From contig JAVUNC010000004.1 of assembly GCA_032173965.1 (NCBI GenBank), positions 20,375,001 through 20,439,000 of the forward strand: a stretch of 64,000 bases of DNA. Reading direction: 5' to 3'. The DNA comes from Sitta carolinensis (lineage: Eukaryota > Chordata > Aves > Passeriformes > Sittidae). Under the pieces are notes generated by a model. It was not told the origin of the DNA and ran no database searches. It saw only the letters and a program-made list of their open reading frames with translations. Positions within the stretch are counted from its first letter, which is position 1. Every line of letters starts with the position of its first letter. Positions 27,384 through 39,950 of this stretch are shown piece by piece. The translations under genes and the position numbers were made by a program.

Positions 27384-28452
27384 ACCAGCAGTACTCATGG
27401 TCGCCTTCTCAGCACTTCAATGAAGAAAGGTACTCTCCTGCTCCGAGGAATATGAAAGGATTATCTGGTAGTCGCAATCAACCACAGTTATGTTCAGCTC
27501 ATACTTGTGGCTTAGCATCCCCTGAAGATTGTGAACATACCCACGACCATATCCACCATGGGCAGGAGCCAAGGCCATCGTATCTTCTCAGCCCCACGGA
27601 GAGCTGCCCGCTGGACCACCACCGTTGCTCCCCACGCAGCTCCATTCATTCTGAGTGCATGATGATGCCCATGGTAATGGGCGATCACATGTCCAGTAGC
27701 ACTTTCCCCAGAATGCACTACAGCTCACATTACGACTCAAGAGACGACTGCGCCATGTCTCACGGTAACCCTAAGATTAACCGTATTCCTGCAAACCTTT
27801 TGGACCAGTTTGAGAAACAACTTCCACTTCACCGGGATGGCTTTCATACCTTACAGTACCAGCGGACCTCAACAGCTGCAGAACAGCGCAGTGAGAGCCC
27901 GGGAAGGATACGCCATCTCGTTCATTCCGTCCAGAAACTTTTTACTAAATCTCATTCTCTGGAAGGATCATCCAAGGGCAATGTTAATGGAACAAAGGGA
28001 GACAGTCGAGGGGACGATCATCACCATGGGCACCATTCCAAGCATAGCAAAAGGAGTAAAAGTAAGGAGCGAAAACCAGAAGGCAAGCATAAATCTGGAA
28101 TGAGTAGCTGGTGGAGCTCTGATGATAATTTGGACAGCGATAGCACTTACCGAACCCTAGTGTGGTAAATAGGCACCATGCAGATCATATATCCCATTGC
28201 TATCCTGAGGCACTCCAGGGGCATTTTGGGGATCTCTCATTGAAGACTTCCAAAAGTAACAATGATGTGAAGTGTTCGGCTTGTGAAGGGCTACCAATGA
28301 CCCCTGATAGTAAATATATGAAAAGGAGTTCTTGGTCCACGCTTACAGTAAGTCAGGCTAAAGAAGCTTATCGCAAATCATCACTGAACTTAGATAAGCC
28401 TCTGGTTCATCAGGAAATCAAACCTTCCTTGAGGCCATGCCATTACCTTCAG
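27384..28452 (+). CDS. DLGAP2: DLGAP2 large N-terminal exon (with apparent 1-base deletion)
   Basis: The main DLGAP2 exon, about 356 codons. The acceptor ends at CAG 27381-27383, and the first two bases complete an Asp codon from the micro-exon. Then come QQYSWSPSQHFNEERYSPAP and an internal Met at 27452 that starts the short isoform (MKGLSGSRNQ). Conserved blocks follow: SYLLSPTESC (27578 on), SSSTFPRMHYSSHYD (27692 on), NRIPANLLDQFEKQLPLHRD (27779 on), RIRHLVHSVQKLFTKSHSLE (about 27905-27965), a His/Lys/Arg-rich basic stretch (28013-28075) and SSWWSSDDNLDSDSTYRT (28103-28156). After YRT the frame shifts: the expected C run of four has three C at 28155-28157, giving a stop at 28166. Homology resumes at once in the +1-shifted frame (SVVNRHHADHISHCYPEALQ, then SKSNNDVKCSACEG and STLTVSQAKEAYRKSSLN) to the strong donor CAG|GTAAGA at 28453. 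The identity is certain; whether the deletion is real is not known. Confidence 0.95.
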
Positions 28453-31400
28453 GTAAGAGGAAGATTTTCTTGAGATTTTTAATGAAAAGAGCATCACAGT
28501 ACATGCCATAGTCATTGTAAAAATTATACTATGGTACCTCTCAAAGCATTTCTGTATGGCTCTCCTAATGCAGGTATCAGATATTCCATTAAAGTGAGAA
28601 ATCTCTGGCTTTTGTCTTTGTTTATAGACCACAGATTAAAAACTATGAAACAGATGTGATATAAATTAGTTTCAGGTCAGTAGATGTATTTTCATCTTTG
28701 GAATTCACACTGAACACCTCGATGAAATATATATATCATACTAAAAATGGAGCAGTCCTCTCAGCAGTCTGATAGCTAGAAAAAGCGTTTCAAATACATC
28801 TATGAATGAATTATTTTAAAATCTGGCTGTGGGGAATCCTATTTTTGTGTTCTTTTATTCCTTTTCTCCATGTTTTTGTAAGTAACAGAAGAATGGATTT
28901 ACTGGTGTACCGAATTGCTTTGTTGTGGTGATGATCACCTGCATATTTCTGTTTAATGACTGGATCACCCAGGATCATATTGAACTGAGCCTATTTTGAA
29001 ACCATACTATAACAACATCTGTATTAAAAAATACATGGGTACCTCAGGGAGAGAGAGATTTCAGGCCTGGGCCTCGGACTGGTTTTGATGATGTCCTGCA
29101 CGTTTTCTTTTGCAGCAAGAAAGAGGTTCCCACTTTCTCCTATGTTAATGTGACACAGATAGAAACACACAGTAACACACACAACAGATGTTCAGGTAGA
29201 GAAGAAGAAAGGAAGTCCCTAGTTTATTGTTGACCTCGTATATAAAAGTTTCTGGACAGTGATCAGAGATTGGACAGAGAGGTTACCACCTCTCCATCTT
29301 CACTGGTCACTTGAGAAGTCCATCAGGTGATATCTTTGACAAGGGAATGCAAACATGATTCTTGTTTATCTTACAATTAATGAGAACTGGCTCCACTATA
29401 CTAAAAAAAATCAGAAGGCTTATTTTCAGGGGCAACACTCCTACGATTAAATTTTAATACCTTCTGCTTGATGCAGTTTGTCACCCCAAAGTCATGCAAA
29501 TGTAACTATTTATCATGCTGAAAAATGATCTGGATCATAAAGTGACATGGGTTTAAAAAATACTTTCCAAAATACTATTTTTAGACATTTGCATAATTTA
29601 CCTGGCCTACGTCCAGCACAGTCTCATCACAAGTGACATAAGCACATCAGATTATACAGAGAGCTCTAGTGGGTGCAGAGCAGAAAGGAGAGAGTACCTT
29701 GGAGGATAACTTCTTCAGCTAGCTTTGTCACCAGAAAAATGTAGTGTATAAATATTCCTTTGGTAATTTATACTAAGTATAGCCTGAAAAGCCCACATTG
29801 TTCTGAGTATGTTCTCTTCTATTTCTTTTTAAGGAACTCCTCTTTCTCCAGAACTTCACCAATTCTTACATTAACATGGGGAAATCTCTAGTCCAGAGCT
29901 ATGTATTTGGAGATCTTCAGTTTCTCTGGGCCCTGCAGAAATTACTGTACTTCTGTGTAGAGCTCTTTCCTCTCAGAGCTATAGGTGTCCAATAGCAATG
30001 AGTCACACTTGAAGAGCCAGATCTTTTCAAATGCATATGCAGACATTCAGGATCAATCTTCCCTACTGAAACAGGGAAAGTTTCTGATTGCAGAGAAAGG
30101 AAAATAAATTGCAGCCCTCAGAGCATTACCATGCAAATTGATTCCAATCTAGACTGACAGCTGTGGTATTTTATCATATCCAAGTACATTCTCATGTGTG
30201 TAAAATAGACTGCACTTCCCTGGAAGTTTTTGATCTAACTCAACGAGCCAGAACTGGAAGTGCGTCATGTGCAGAGACTTCCACTCTGTGTGAAGTGTCT
30301 ATGTTCTAAAACCACGCATACAGCTGTGACATTACAGAGAAGTTTAGGTATGACTAGGTTTTTCCTTTCCATTACATATTTCTACCCTGACAATTCTGGT
30401 TCCTCTAGACCTCTTTTGGGTATAGTGCTTTCTTTCTCAATCATGTTTCACTGTTTCTTCTTCCCCATCACCCCTCCTCTGCTTCTCATTTTCCTTTGTG
30501 GAAGCCATCAGTTTTTACTTTTCATTGGCTTTCTCCTTACTCCCAGCTTATATCAGCATCCTCAAGTGAATGTGAAAGACTGAGCTCACAAACTAGCTTG
30601 GATATCACTAAGCTTTAGATCAAGCCAATTTGACAAGCCTAAGCTCAAAAAAGCACACTTCTTTACGGTCATTTTTTTATGCTTTTTTTGTGAATTAAGA
30701 TTACTACAGAAAGGAATTTTCATTCAGCAGTTAGGAAGGTTTATCCAGCTTAAAATCTGAGAGATGTGAATTCAAGTTTTTGCTCCACAGAGACTTTGTG
30801 ATCTTTAAAACCCTTTAAAAATGGGATAGTACCTATTCCCTATTCACAGGGATCCTATAATGGAAATGTGTTAAGACTCAGGTGTTCAGTTATTATCACA
30901 AGGAATCTATACAAGGAATCCACAAGGAATCTTACTCCAAAGCAATAATATAAGGAATTTTACAACAAAAATATTGTAAACTATTAAAACAAAACATATG
31001 TTTCATCATCATGCCATTCAGAGCATAGATATCCTTCAGACTGAGTGGCTGACTCATTCACTAGCCCCAGGTCAGCAAACAAATCGAGGGGATTCCATTC
31101 TGTCAATGTCATAACTAAATGCTTGGTTTTGAAACTTCTACTTTGAGGGATGTTGGGCTGTCACGATGTAATCATTAAGATCAGAAATATGTCCCATTAT
31201 TAGCTCTGCCAGGAACTTTTCTCTCTGACCCAGGAAATGTAATTTGTTAATCACTGAACACTTCAATTGCTCTATCTGCAAAACTGAGGAGGGATATTTA
31301 ACTTTTATTATGGCAGTGTAAGCAGCATCACTGAATAATGATTGGATAAAAATAATCAATAGGTTCAGAAACTGAGAAAGGTAGAAAAACATGTCAGAAT

Positions 31401-34400
31401 CCTTTCCCAGGAGAGTTTCCTGCCTTGCTCAAAAGTAGATGGCAATGAGAATTTAAGGGATTATGAAGCTGATGTGGAGCACCAGATTTCCCTGAGGTGC
31501 ACAAGTGAACAGATTAGCATAAAACCCCAAGGCCTTTCACAGGGTCTCTGTTTTTAAAGTGATATTAAATACATTTATACTGACTGATGTCAGCTATCTA
31601 TTTTTAATTCTTTTTAAAATAAAGCTGTGAAATTATAGTCCTTCAATGAATACACAAATATGTAAGCATACATCAGAATAACAATAATTAAGTTTCTATG
31701 TTTATATATTAATATTATCAATTTCTTTATATATATATATATGGCTTTTTTTGTACTACCTAGTTATATGAGGTTTCTCAGTCGCCAACTCACTTTTCTA
31801 TCTATTGGTTTTCTTCCTATTTTTTTTTTTTTATTATCTGCTTGAAATATTTCTACTTCTGTTTTCCACTGAGACTTTTGATATGCAGAATCTCAAACTG
31901 AAAAACCATGACAGTCATAGGCCTGTGCTTGGGACTTTTTCTGTCTTGTGTTTCTGGGCTTCCACTTAAACTTTCATCATAATTACCGAGCTTCTTTTCC
32001 TTCAAAATGAAACTCTGAGGAGTGAATATGGGAATTTTCTTTCTAAGAAGGAAGTTGCTAGCAAATTAACAAATGCCTGGAAAAAGGAGATAAGGGATTT
32101 TGAAGGTGTCTGCTCATTATGTGTTTCAGTCATGTCCTAGAGTTGAAACTAAGTGTTTCTTTGCCCTGGTAAATCTCCAAGCTTAATCTCTGGCTCCTCT
32201 TTTAGAGGAGCCACATTCCCTTCTCCACACAGAGTGCTTGCAGCTAAGGCATCTCCTTGGACTGGGATTGTGGTCCTCTAAGTCAGAGGTGATTTTGTCA
32301 ACATGCCTTTTACAAGCATGGGTGCTCATCTAGTCCTAAAGTGAATGGTTTGAGATAACTAAATTAGTTGAAATAAAGCTGTATAAAATAGTGACTGTTT
32401 TTCTCATTTAAAACCCAGATCAGATTTTCATCACTTCTACAGTGGAGGTGATGGGAACATACAGGGACAAGGGAGAGGGGAAGAGTGAGAAGCTCATTTG
32501 GGAGGGCTGTAACGTCAATCAGTTGATCAACTACCACTCCAAGAGCAAAGGGCAACCATTTCTAACTGCACACTAACAGGATTTGTCAGGCCATATCTTG
32601 GGAAAGATTAGCTGCAATTATTATGTATGGGCCTTTAATCTCTATTTTGAACGCAGACAAATTGATAATTTCAGTGCATTTCTAGGCACCAAACACTTTG
32701 CCTCACTCAGCAGGCAAAACTGCCCGAGTAGAACACACATGCGAATAATGTACACTTTTGTATAGTTTTAGCCATAGTGGCTGCTACTGTTTTCCATGTC
32801 ATTTTAATTTAAATATAAAATATGTTAAGAAAAAGATAAATGAGCTGTGAGATCTCCTCTGTCTTCATCAGCTGTTTTGGCTAATTAGGTTTCACATGTG
32901 TACAGGGCAATGACTTTGATTAATTCCACTCTGATATGAGTACTAGCAAGGAGCAAAGATTTTTAACAGAAAAATAAAGGCTATGAACGAGATAACTGTG
33001 CTGAAAGGATGTGCATAAAAGAGTCACTTATGGTTTCCAGAACTGAAATAACGTTGAATGCTAGTTAAAGAAAAAATAATTCCTACAATAGAGCCAAAAG
33101 ATAGGCAAGGACATCATACTCACTATGACTGTAGTTCTGGAGCACAGTGCGATGTGTCACTGATTAATATTCCTTCCTCACCCATTCAACAGCCTCCAGA
33201 GCAGCAAGCAATTAGGGTAAACATATCACAAGGTACAGTGAATGAGTCAGCACTAAAAAAGGAAATAGCATGTTGTTCTAAAAACGGCTTCAGCCCACTC
33301 CTTTCTTCCTAGTGCATGTAAGTACGAGCGTCATCGGTTACAGCAGAGGCACTGCGAAGCATGTGGATAATAATGTCAGCTGTGTACGCTACAGAATGAA
33401 AGAAAAGAACAGAGTTGTTCTCTTTAAAAAAGCAAAAGAAAAAAGCGCAATTTCAACAAGGCTCTTTGCTGGTTTAAGTAAGGCTACACAGAGAAAATCT
33501 TTGAGGACAAGCTAATGGATAAATAGGCCTTAAGCCCTCAGTTACCTTTTGCCAGGAACTCTGCTGGTGACAGTACAGATTCCCACAAATGAAACTGCTG
33601 CCCTTGTGAGGCACACGACTGCTTTGCACTCTCCCTGTGGTTTGCGAGGATAGATGGATTTGAACTCAATGTACTTTTCTCAGCACTTCATCTTTTGAAA
33701 CTAGATTGTATCTGTTTGCTTGACATAAAACCCATGCATGAACTGCAGAAACTAGATCCAATCCTCTACCAGTGAGTGCACACTGTGGAACTAGCCAGAG
33801 CTAGCAGAGTTGTGATACTCACATCCAAATCACTATCACCCATGCTGCCTTCACAATGATTTATGACCAGCCACCACTCAAGAATTAACTGGGCTGTTTC
33901 CACAGCAGGAAAAGCTAGTATAGACAGTAGGGTAGCAGGGCAGCTTGCATCCTAAATCAGCATGGACAAATGATGTACCATTTTGTTTTCTACAGCACAC
34001 TGAAGTCCCACAAGGGTGTCTCAGCCACCCCTATGCCTTCCCAGTCAGCAGTGGAGATGTGCAAGACAAACAGGTAGTGCCCAGACAATAAGGAAGATGA
34101 AGGGACAGTTTCTGCCCTACTGTCTATTCACAGTGTAACATCAGCCTGCAACATCTTGTGGAGCATTAAATAAAAAGGAGTAATAAAGTTTACACTTCCC
34201 TATATTTACAGAATTCTGATGGGTTTGTGTATCAGAAATCCTACAGTACTTAAATACCCCTCCCAAGGGGCAAAATAATTAAATAAATACATTCAGTCAA
34301 TGATATTGTAAAGCACAGCTCTGACCAAACAGCTGTCTTAAGTCACTGGGATCTTGAATTACTGTGTTAATCAGTGATAAAGTGCACTGTTTCCATGCCC

Positions 34401-37036
34401 ATGTACTAGGATCCTCATATTTGATAAAATGAATTACTGAAACATTTTTACAAACAAGACTAGAAAGATTTCAGAGATAGAATTTTCTTAAAGCTGCCAG
34501 AACATGTCCCTTTTACTGTGGAAATGTCAAAATTATGAGTAGAAAAGAGAGGCCATGATCCCATTGCCCTTTAATCAGGGGAGTTGTCCTCCTTTATGAT
34601 GTTAGAAATGTGTTGCCAAATTGTTTTTCAGTGTTCACTTCACTGAAGCTGAAGGCTGACCTTTGCAGTTGTTACTTGAAGGTGTCACTGGTTCTGAAGA
34701 AGTTTTCCTACAGGAGTAACTTATTATTATATACACTCAGGCCATCTGCCACAGGAGACTGCCAGGAACTCACTCTTCGGGCTATAATGACTGCCCACTC
34801 CCCTAGGCCACAGGCTTGCTGCCTAAGCAGACCCAGCTCCTCTCTTCAGTAGTCCATGCCATTTCTCCTGCAAGCAGGTGACTGTAAAGATGGTGAAGTA
34901 TTCACAAATGTTGCTTTGGTTTTGTTTTTTCTGGGTTTGGCCATCTTACAATGCTGTGCTTAAAGCTTGTGTTTTTTTTAAAGTGGAATTGCAAATGTAT
35001 TTAAGTAGCTCATTGTCCATATTTACAAGTTTCCTGGTACTTTGGTAGGGAAACACTTTTAAAAAGTATGCAGATAGTTGAGCATTACATAGTAGATAGA
35101 TAGGGAAAAAAGTCCTGGAAGATAGATAATTACAGTCATCTGGACTTAGCTGTTCAAACATTATGTCAATCATTAGTTAAATTCAGAAAAAGTTTATGAG
35201 AGGCAAATATAGCTATTAAATAGCCTTTCAAATATTTGTGTTTTAAAGACGTGCTGGTTTTTTAGTAGTAGACCTGTAACAAACTGAAAGAAAAAAAAAA
35301 GGTCATCATTTCCTGCTTCAATTAAATAAGATGCTGTTTACTACAGGTCACCCTCTGAGTCAGCCCTGCATATGCTGCCTTTTAGGTTCATCCCTCTCTC
35401 ACCTTACAATAGCTCTGCAACACTGGAGACCTTCCCCCTTAGTCTCTGCAGTTTCAGAGGAGCTGTGCATTGTAAGTTTGTTGGGAGCACCTCTCCTTCT
35501 TTTTATGGGCATTTTTTTTTCTCTTACTTTATACTTCTGTAACCTTGAATGGTCTTGCCCAACTCAGAAAAACTCATAGTCAGCTTCAGTTGCTGCTGTT
35601 GTGGTCCCCTGAGCCTCATCTGCTGCTTGTCAGTCAGGCAGCCCAGCTGGCAGGTGTATTCCTGGTGCTCTTTCACCTGTAGTTAGTGACACGCTGCAAT
35701 CCTGTTTAGGTCTTTAGCCTTTTGATGCCTGGTTTTAGCAGAATTTGCATTTAATTCAATTTATAGAAAAGGATTTAAAGGAAAATGCAGCTAGAAGCCG
35801 GCCCAAGAAGACAAATATATAGAAAAACGAGCTCTGGGTGCAAACTCTCTTTCTTGGCAGAAAAGTTGCTCGTTGTGGCATACATGCAGAGTTCCAAGTT
35901 TTGATTTTTGATGTTTCTGTGAATTTCCATTAGTAAAATATTTGCTAACTTATGCTATATCTATTCTATCAAATTACATTACAAATAATGCTGTTAGATT
36001 GGTTTCCTTGCACTGCATTCTGATCCTCAATACTGTTAGGTGGCTCAGCAGGTCTCAGGCATTTTTTTCATCCAAGCTAGCCAATTTTTCCTAAACTCCC
36101 TCCTGAGCACTGTTGGTTCAGTATTTAGCACAGGCCAGGGCGTGTTCCAGGTAGCCACACTTTTGCAGAGGTACAGATTGCTCCGAAGCATGGGAGTGAA
36201 GTGCTGCAGGGCAGTGACCTCCAGGCAAGAACAGTGACCTGTGTTTGCCCAGCCCTAAGGCTGTCACCACACCCTTTGCACCCTCCTCTCTCCCTAGTTC
36301 TTATGGCTGTGCAGCAGCACAGTGAGTTGGAGCAACTCATCAGCTCAGCTGAACACTTACCTTTATTTTTCCATATTACTGTTGCTAGGGTAGTTTTTCA
36401 GGGAGCACTCTAGGTCATTTGACCATTACTAGCATTGCTCGAAAAGCTGAATGTTGCTTAAGGAAAACCTGCCCCACTAATATGAATGGTAATAAAATTT
36501 TAAAGTGGCTTGAGCTGACCACAAAGCAGTGTCCTTGATCACATATCAAAGGAAATATGCAGACAACTGAAACACTGGGTTTTTTTGGTTGAAACTGCTG
36601 GTTTTATGTCTTAGATTGAAAGACTATAAACAGGTTCTCATGTAAGTAGAGGCCAAGCCCTCCCTTCAGTCCAAGTTCACCTTATATCAAAGCTCTGGCA
36701 CAAGATCTCAGTGAGCTTAGTAGGCTAAAATCATCCACAGTGTGGGCAAGCCCATGACTGCCATCTGACTGCACCTTGCTCCACCACGTCAAAACAGCAC
36801 AGAGTTCTAAGAGTCCCACAGAGACTCAACAACACAGCAGAGGATTTGCAGGTGGATGAACTGAAAGGATCTGTGCCATCAATATGAGCACAGATGGTAA
36901 TGGGGAAGGAATCTGGCCCACTTTAATCCAAACAGTATAAACAAAGCCACAAAGTCCTCACAACACCAATTTCAGTATTTAGTCATCCTTGAATTATAAT
37001 TCATGTTGCTGGAGAACCAGTTGGGTAACATAGTGC

Positions 37037-37180
37037 TGTTTCTTTTGTTTTGTTTTGGTTTTTTGGTTTTTTTTTTGTTTTGTTTCGTTTTGGTTTTTTT
37101 TTTGTTTTGGTTTGGTTTGGTTTGGGTTTTTTTTGGGGGGGTTGGGTTTTTTGTTGCTTTTTTTTGGTTTTTTTTTAATT
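37037..37180. repeat. Keto-rich (GTTTT/GGTTT)n low-complexity tract
   Basis: About 140 bases are almost entirely G and T on the + strand, made of GTTTT, TTTGG and GGTTTTTT words with a seven-G run near 37135. It is simple sequence derived from (TTTTG)n and (TTTGG)n. The open frames across it are Phe/Gly- or Lys/Asn-rich artefacts. Confidence 0.85.
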
Positions 37181-38964
37181 CATCACTTGTGATAGATGAG
37201 TTATAAAACATTATTTAAGTGAAAAGAACACAGTTCTTTAGAAAACACAGAAGCAATTTTAGTATACTGGACCAAAATCTTTCCTTGAAGTGATGCCTAG
37301 TGCAGTTTGCTTAGAACTCCACATCAGAGAATAAATTCAGGCAATAAATAATGCTGACAATGATTTTCCTGTTTAAACATCTCTCAGCTGGAATAGTATG
37401 TTTGTGTTCTGTGATCTACATGGGTGTCCAGATCATTACCAAATCCCAAATTCCTGAAATCAAGTTATTTTCAACCCAAAGTAATACATATATTGTTTGG
37501 GATCTACATTATTTTCTTCTGCTTTCTGTCATACTTCCTCTGTCCAGAGCGAAGCCTAGAGAGAATTGCTGGCAAGGTAAAGATGATTCTTGTTTTCTCA
37601 AATTAGCTCCTGCCTTGATGGACGGTGCCAACACACCTTTGGGAATGCTGCAAGAACTCTCCGTGCTTCTGAGCTGTCAAGAAGTTCAAGGAGTAGAGGG
37701 TGACATGTGAAAATTAAAGCTAATTATGAAGAATGACACTGTTAGTTGTGAGGAGGAGTCCCTGGCATGTTTTGTAGAGATTTTTCAATGACTTCATTGC
37801 ATAATTCATGTTCTTTGCACAATGAATCAGCACATTAAAAAAACCCAAAAACGCCACACAGAAGAAACCAGTCAAAAATGTGCACTGATAATTGTGGTGA
37901 GTTGTAGACACAAGATTAGCTACTGAGGAAACAAACTTCTCTTTTCAGATACTGCACTCCTCCCTCCTGCAAAAATCCTGAGCAGCAGGGTCTAGAATTC
38001 TCAGCCAGTAAACAGGGAAATGTATTAGTGCTATTAATTTCAGAAAAATATTCTTGTATTGCTTGGTTTTTCTTCTTGAGTGAAATTTTTGAAAACACAG
38101 GAGATCCAACTCCCATCTCCCACTGTAGTATCAAGGAAACTTTCTGCCATTGCAAAAAACCCTCTCTATCTGTTCTCCAAGATTGTCATGTACTTTCAAT
38201 TACTTGCAGCTGTACACGAAGGTTGTATTTCTGAGGCTTTTAGAGATGTCACCTAGGAGAAAAACTCTTACCTGCATTTCAGATTGTGTCATCTTCTTGA
38301 CCAGGATGAGAAAGCATAAAATTACAAAAATTAGTGCCTCCAACAGAGTATTTAATATCTTATCCTTCTCCACATTGTGTATAGTCTAATTCTATGTGCA
38401 GACAGCTTCTGCTTCTAGTAAAATGTGAAATTTGCATTACTAAAATAAGGTTTAGGTAAGAATCAATATCTCAGTTAATTTTATATCTGCATGCTAATTA
38501 AATTTCACAGAACTTCTATGAAGTAGGTAATCCTGACTTCAACCTTTGGGAGTGAGAAATATAAAGAAGTGATAGTCAGCTCCCTCAGCTGAAACCCTTT
38601 ATTTAGAAGAGTTTCATTTTAGATAGTAATGTAATCAGCAGTTTTTAACAGATCAGCAGATTAGTTATGGAACATCTTTAAAATTCTGGGAGCTGTGAGC
38701 AAATGCCATAGAAGTGGATGGAACAACAGGAGCAGGTCTGTTTTGAAATGTCAATGGCTGTTGCCATTTTGACTGTTTTAGCTAAACCCTAAACTGAAAT
38801 AATCTTAAATAAAACCAAGTTAACAGTGGTCAAAGTCCAAAAGAATTAATATTTTATTGTTTCTTCCAGTTTTGTCATCAGTATTGTTCTATAGAGGACT
38901 AGATATTTGCACTCCTAGAATTAGTTTTAGGGGGCCTAGGTTACCTATTTCTCATAAAGTATAA

Positions 38965-39069
38965 GAAAAAGATTTTTCCTCCTGAGTGTAGTCAAACATT
39001 GGAACAGGTTATCTAGAGAGGTTGTGGAGTCTTCATCTGTAGAAATACTCAAAATCCAGTTGGACAGTC
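38965..39069 (+). mobile_element. CR1 LINE 3' UTR fragment, first part of an interrupted copy
   Basis: The sequence AAACATTGGAACAGGTTATC followed by AGAGAGGTTGTGGAGTCTTC and a TCAAAATCCAGTTGGACAG end is the usual CR1 3' region in sense orientation. It breaks off where an inverted CR1 begins and resumes at about 39503 with TCCTGGGCAACCTGCTGTA, the next segment of the same consensus. The 5' boundary is approximate. Confidence 0.8.
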
Positions 39070-39502
39070 AAATTATCACTGAATATCCTGAGTTGGAAGA
39101 GACCCACAAGGATGTCAAGTACAGCTCCTGAACCTGCACAGGACAATCCCCAAGAGTCACACCATGGGCCTGGGAGTATTTCCCAAACCCTTCTTGAGCT
39201 CTGTCAGGCTTGGTGCTGTCACCACTTCCCTGGAGAGCTGTTCCAGTGCCCAGACACACTCTGGGGGGAGAATCATTTTCTAATATTCAATCTAAACCTC
39301 CCCTGACACACCTTCAGTCCCTTCCCTTGGGTCCTGTCACTGTCACCACAGAGCAGAGATCAGTGCCTGCCCCTCCTCTTCCCCTCACAAGAAGCTGTAA
39401 CTGCAGTGAGGTCTCCCCTCAGTCTCCTCCAGGCTGAACAGACCGAGTGACCTCAGCCACTCCTCACAAGGCTTCCCCTCCAGGCCATCACCATCTTTGC
39501 AT
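39070..39502 (-). mobile_element. CR1 LINE fragment inserted within an older CR1
   Basis: Read on the minus strand, this is a roughly 430-base 5'-truncated CR1 3' portion. On the + strand it shows GAGTTGGAAGAGACCCACAA, GTCAGGCTTGGTGCTGTCAC, CTAAACCTCCCCTGACACA and GTCTCCCCTCAGTCTCCTCC. It separates two adjoining segments of a + strand CR1. A CAGTC pentamer flanks it at 39065-39069 and 39503-39507 and may be a short target-site duplication. It is less diverged from the consensus, as I recall it, than its host copy. Confidence 0.85.
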
Positions 39503-39600
39503 CAGTCCTGGGCAACCTGCTGTACCTGACCATGCTTTTGAGCAGAAGGCTGGACTAGAGACCTCCAGAGACCCTTCCAACTTCAGCAATTCCATGATTT
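39503..39600 (+). mobile_element. CR1 LINE 3' end, second part of the interrupted copy
   Basis: This is the continuation of the 38965-39069 fragment: TCCTGGGCAACCTGCTGTAC, then AGAAGGCTGGACTAGAGACC, CCCTTCCAACTTCAGCAATT and a decayed ATTCCATGATT tail at the 3' terminus. Confidence 0.85.
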
Positions 39601-39769
39601 CTAGTTTGTTCTACAGTTTTGTTAAATCCATCCCTGTTTTCCTTGAGAACATGCTGTTGTTTTTTCTTTCTGAGAATCAGGGGATAGACTTACTGCTGAA
39701 GTCCAGTTAGGGGTCCAAAATCCTTTTGTCAGATCTGTTCTGAGCACAATCAGTACACTCAACAGGAAG

Positions 39770-39950
39770 AATAGAAACATAGAACCATTTAGATTGGAAA
39801 TTACCTTTAAGTCATTGAGTTCAACTGTTAACTCAGCACTGCCAAGTCCACCATTAAACCATGTCTCTAAGCACCATGTCTACATGTCTTTTAAATACCT
39901 CCAGGGATGGTGATTCAGCAACTTACCTGGGTAGCCTGTTCCATTTTAGT
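39770..39950 (-). mobile_element. CR1 LINE 3' end fragment
   Basis: On the + strand this reads GAAACATAGAACCATTTAGA, then TTGGAAATTACCTTTAAGTC, GCACTGCCAAGTCCACCATT and AAATACCTCCAGGGATGGTG, a reversed CR1 3' UTR of the same subtype as the 58122-58336 copy. It is 5'-truncated and moderately diverged. The limits are approximate. Confidence 0.87.

Noticed and set aside
28162..28473. Separate small gene beginning MVNRHHADH
   Set aside because: It starts at GTG, and its content is the continuation of the DLGAP2 exon after the one-base deletion.
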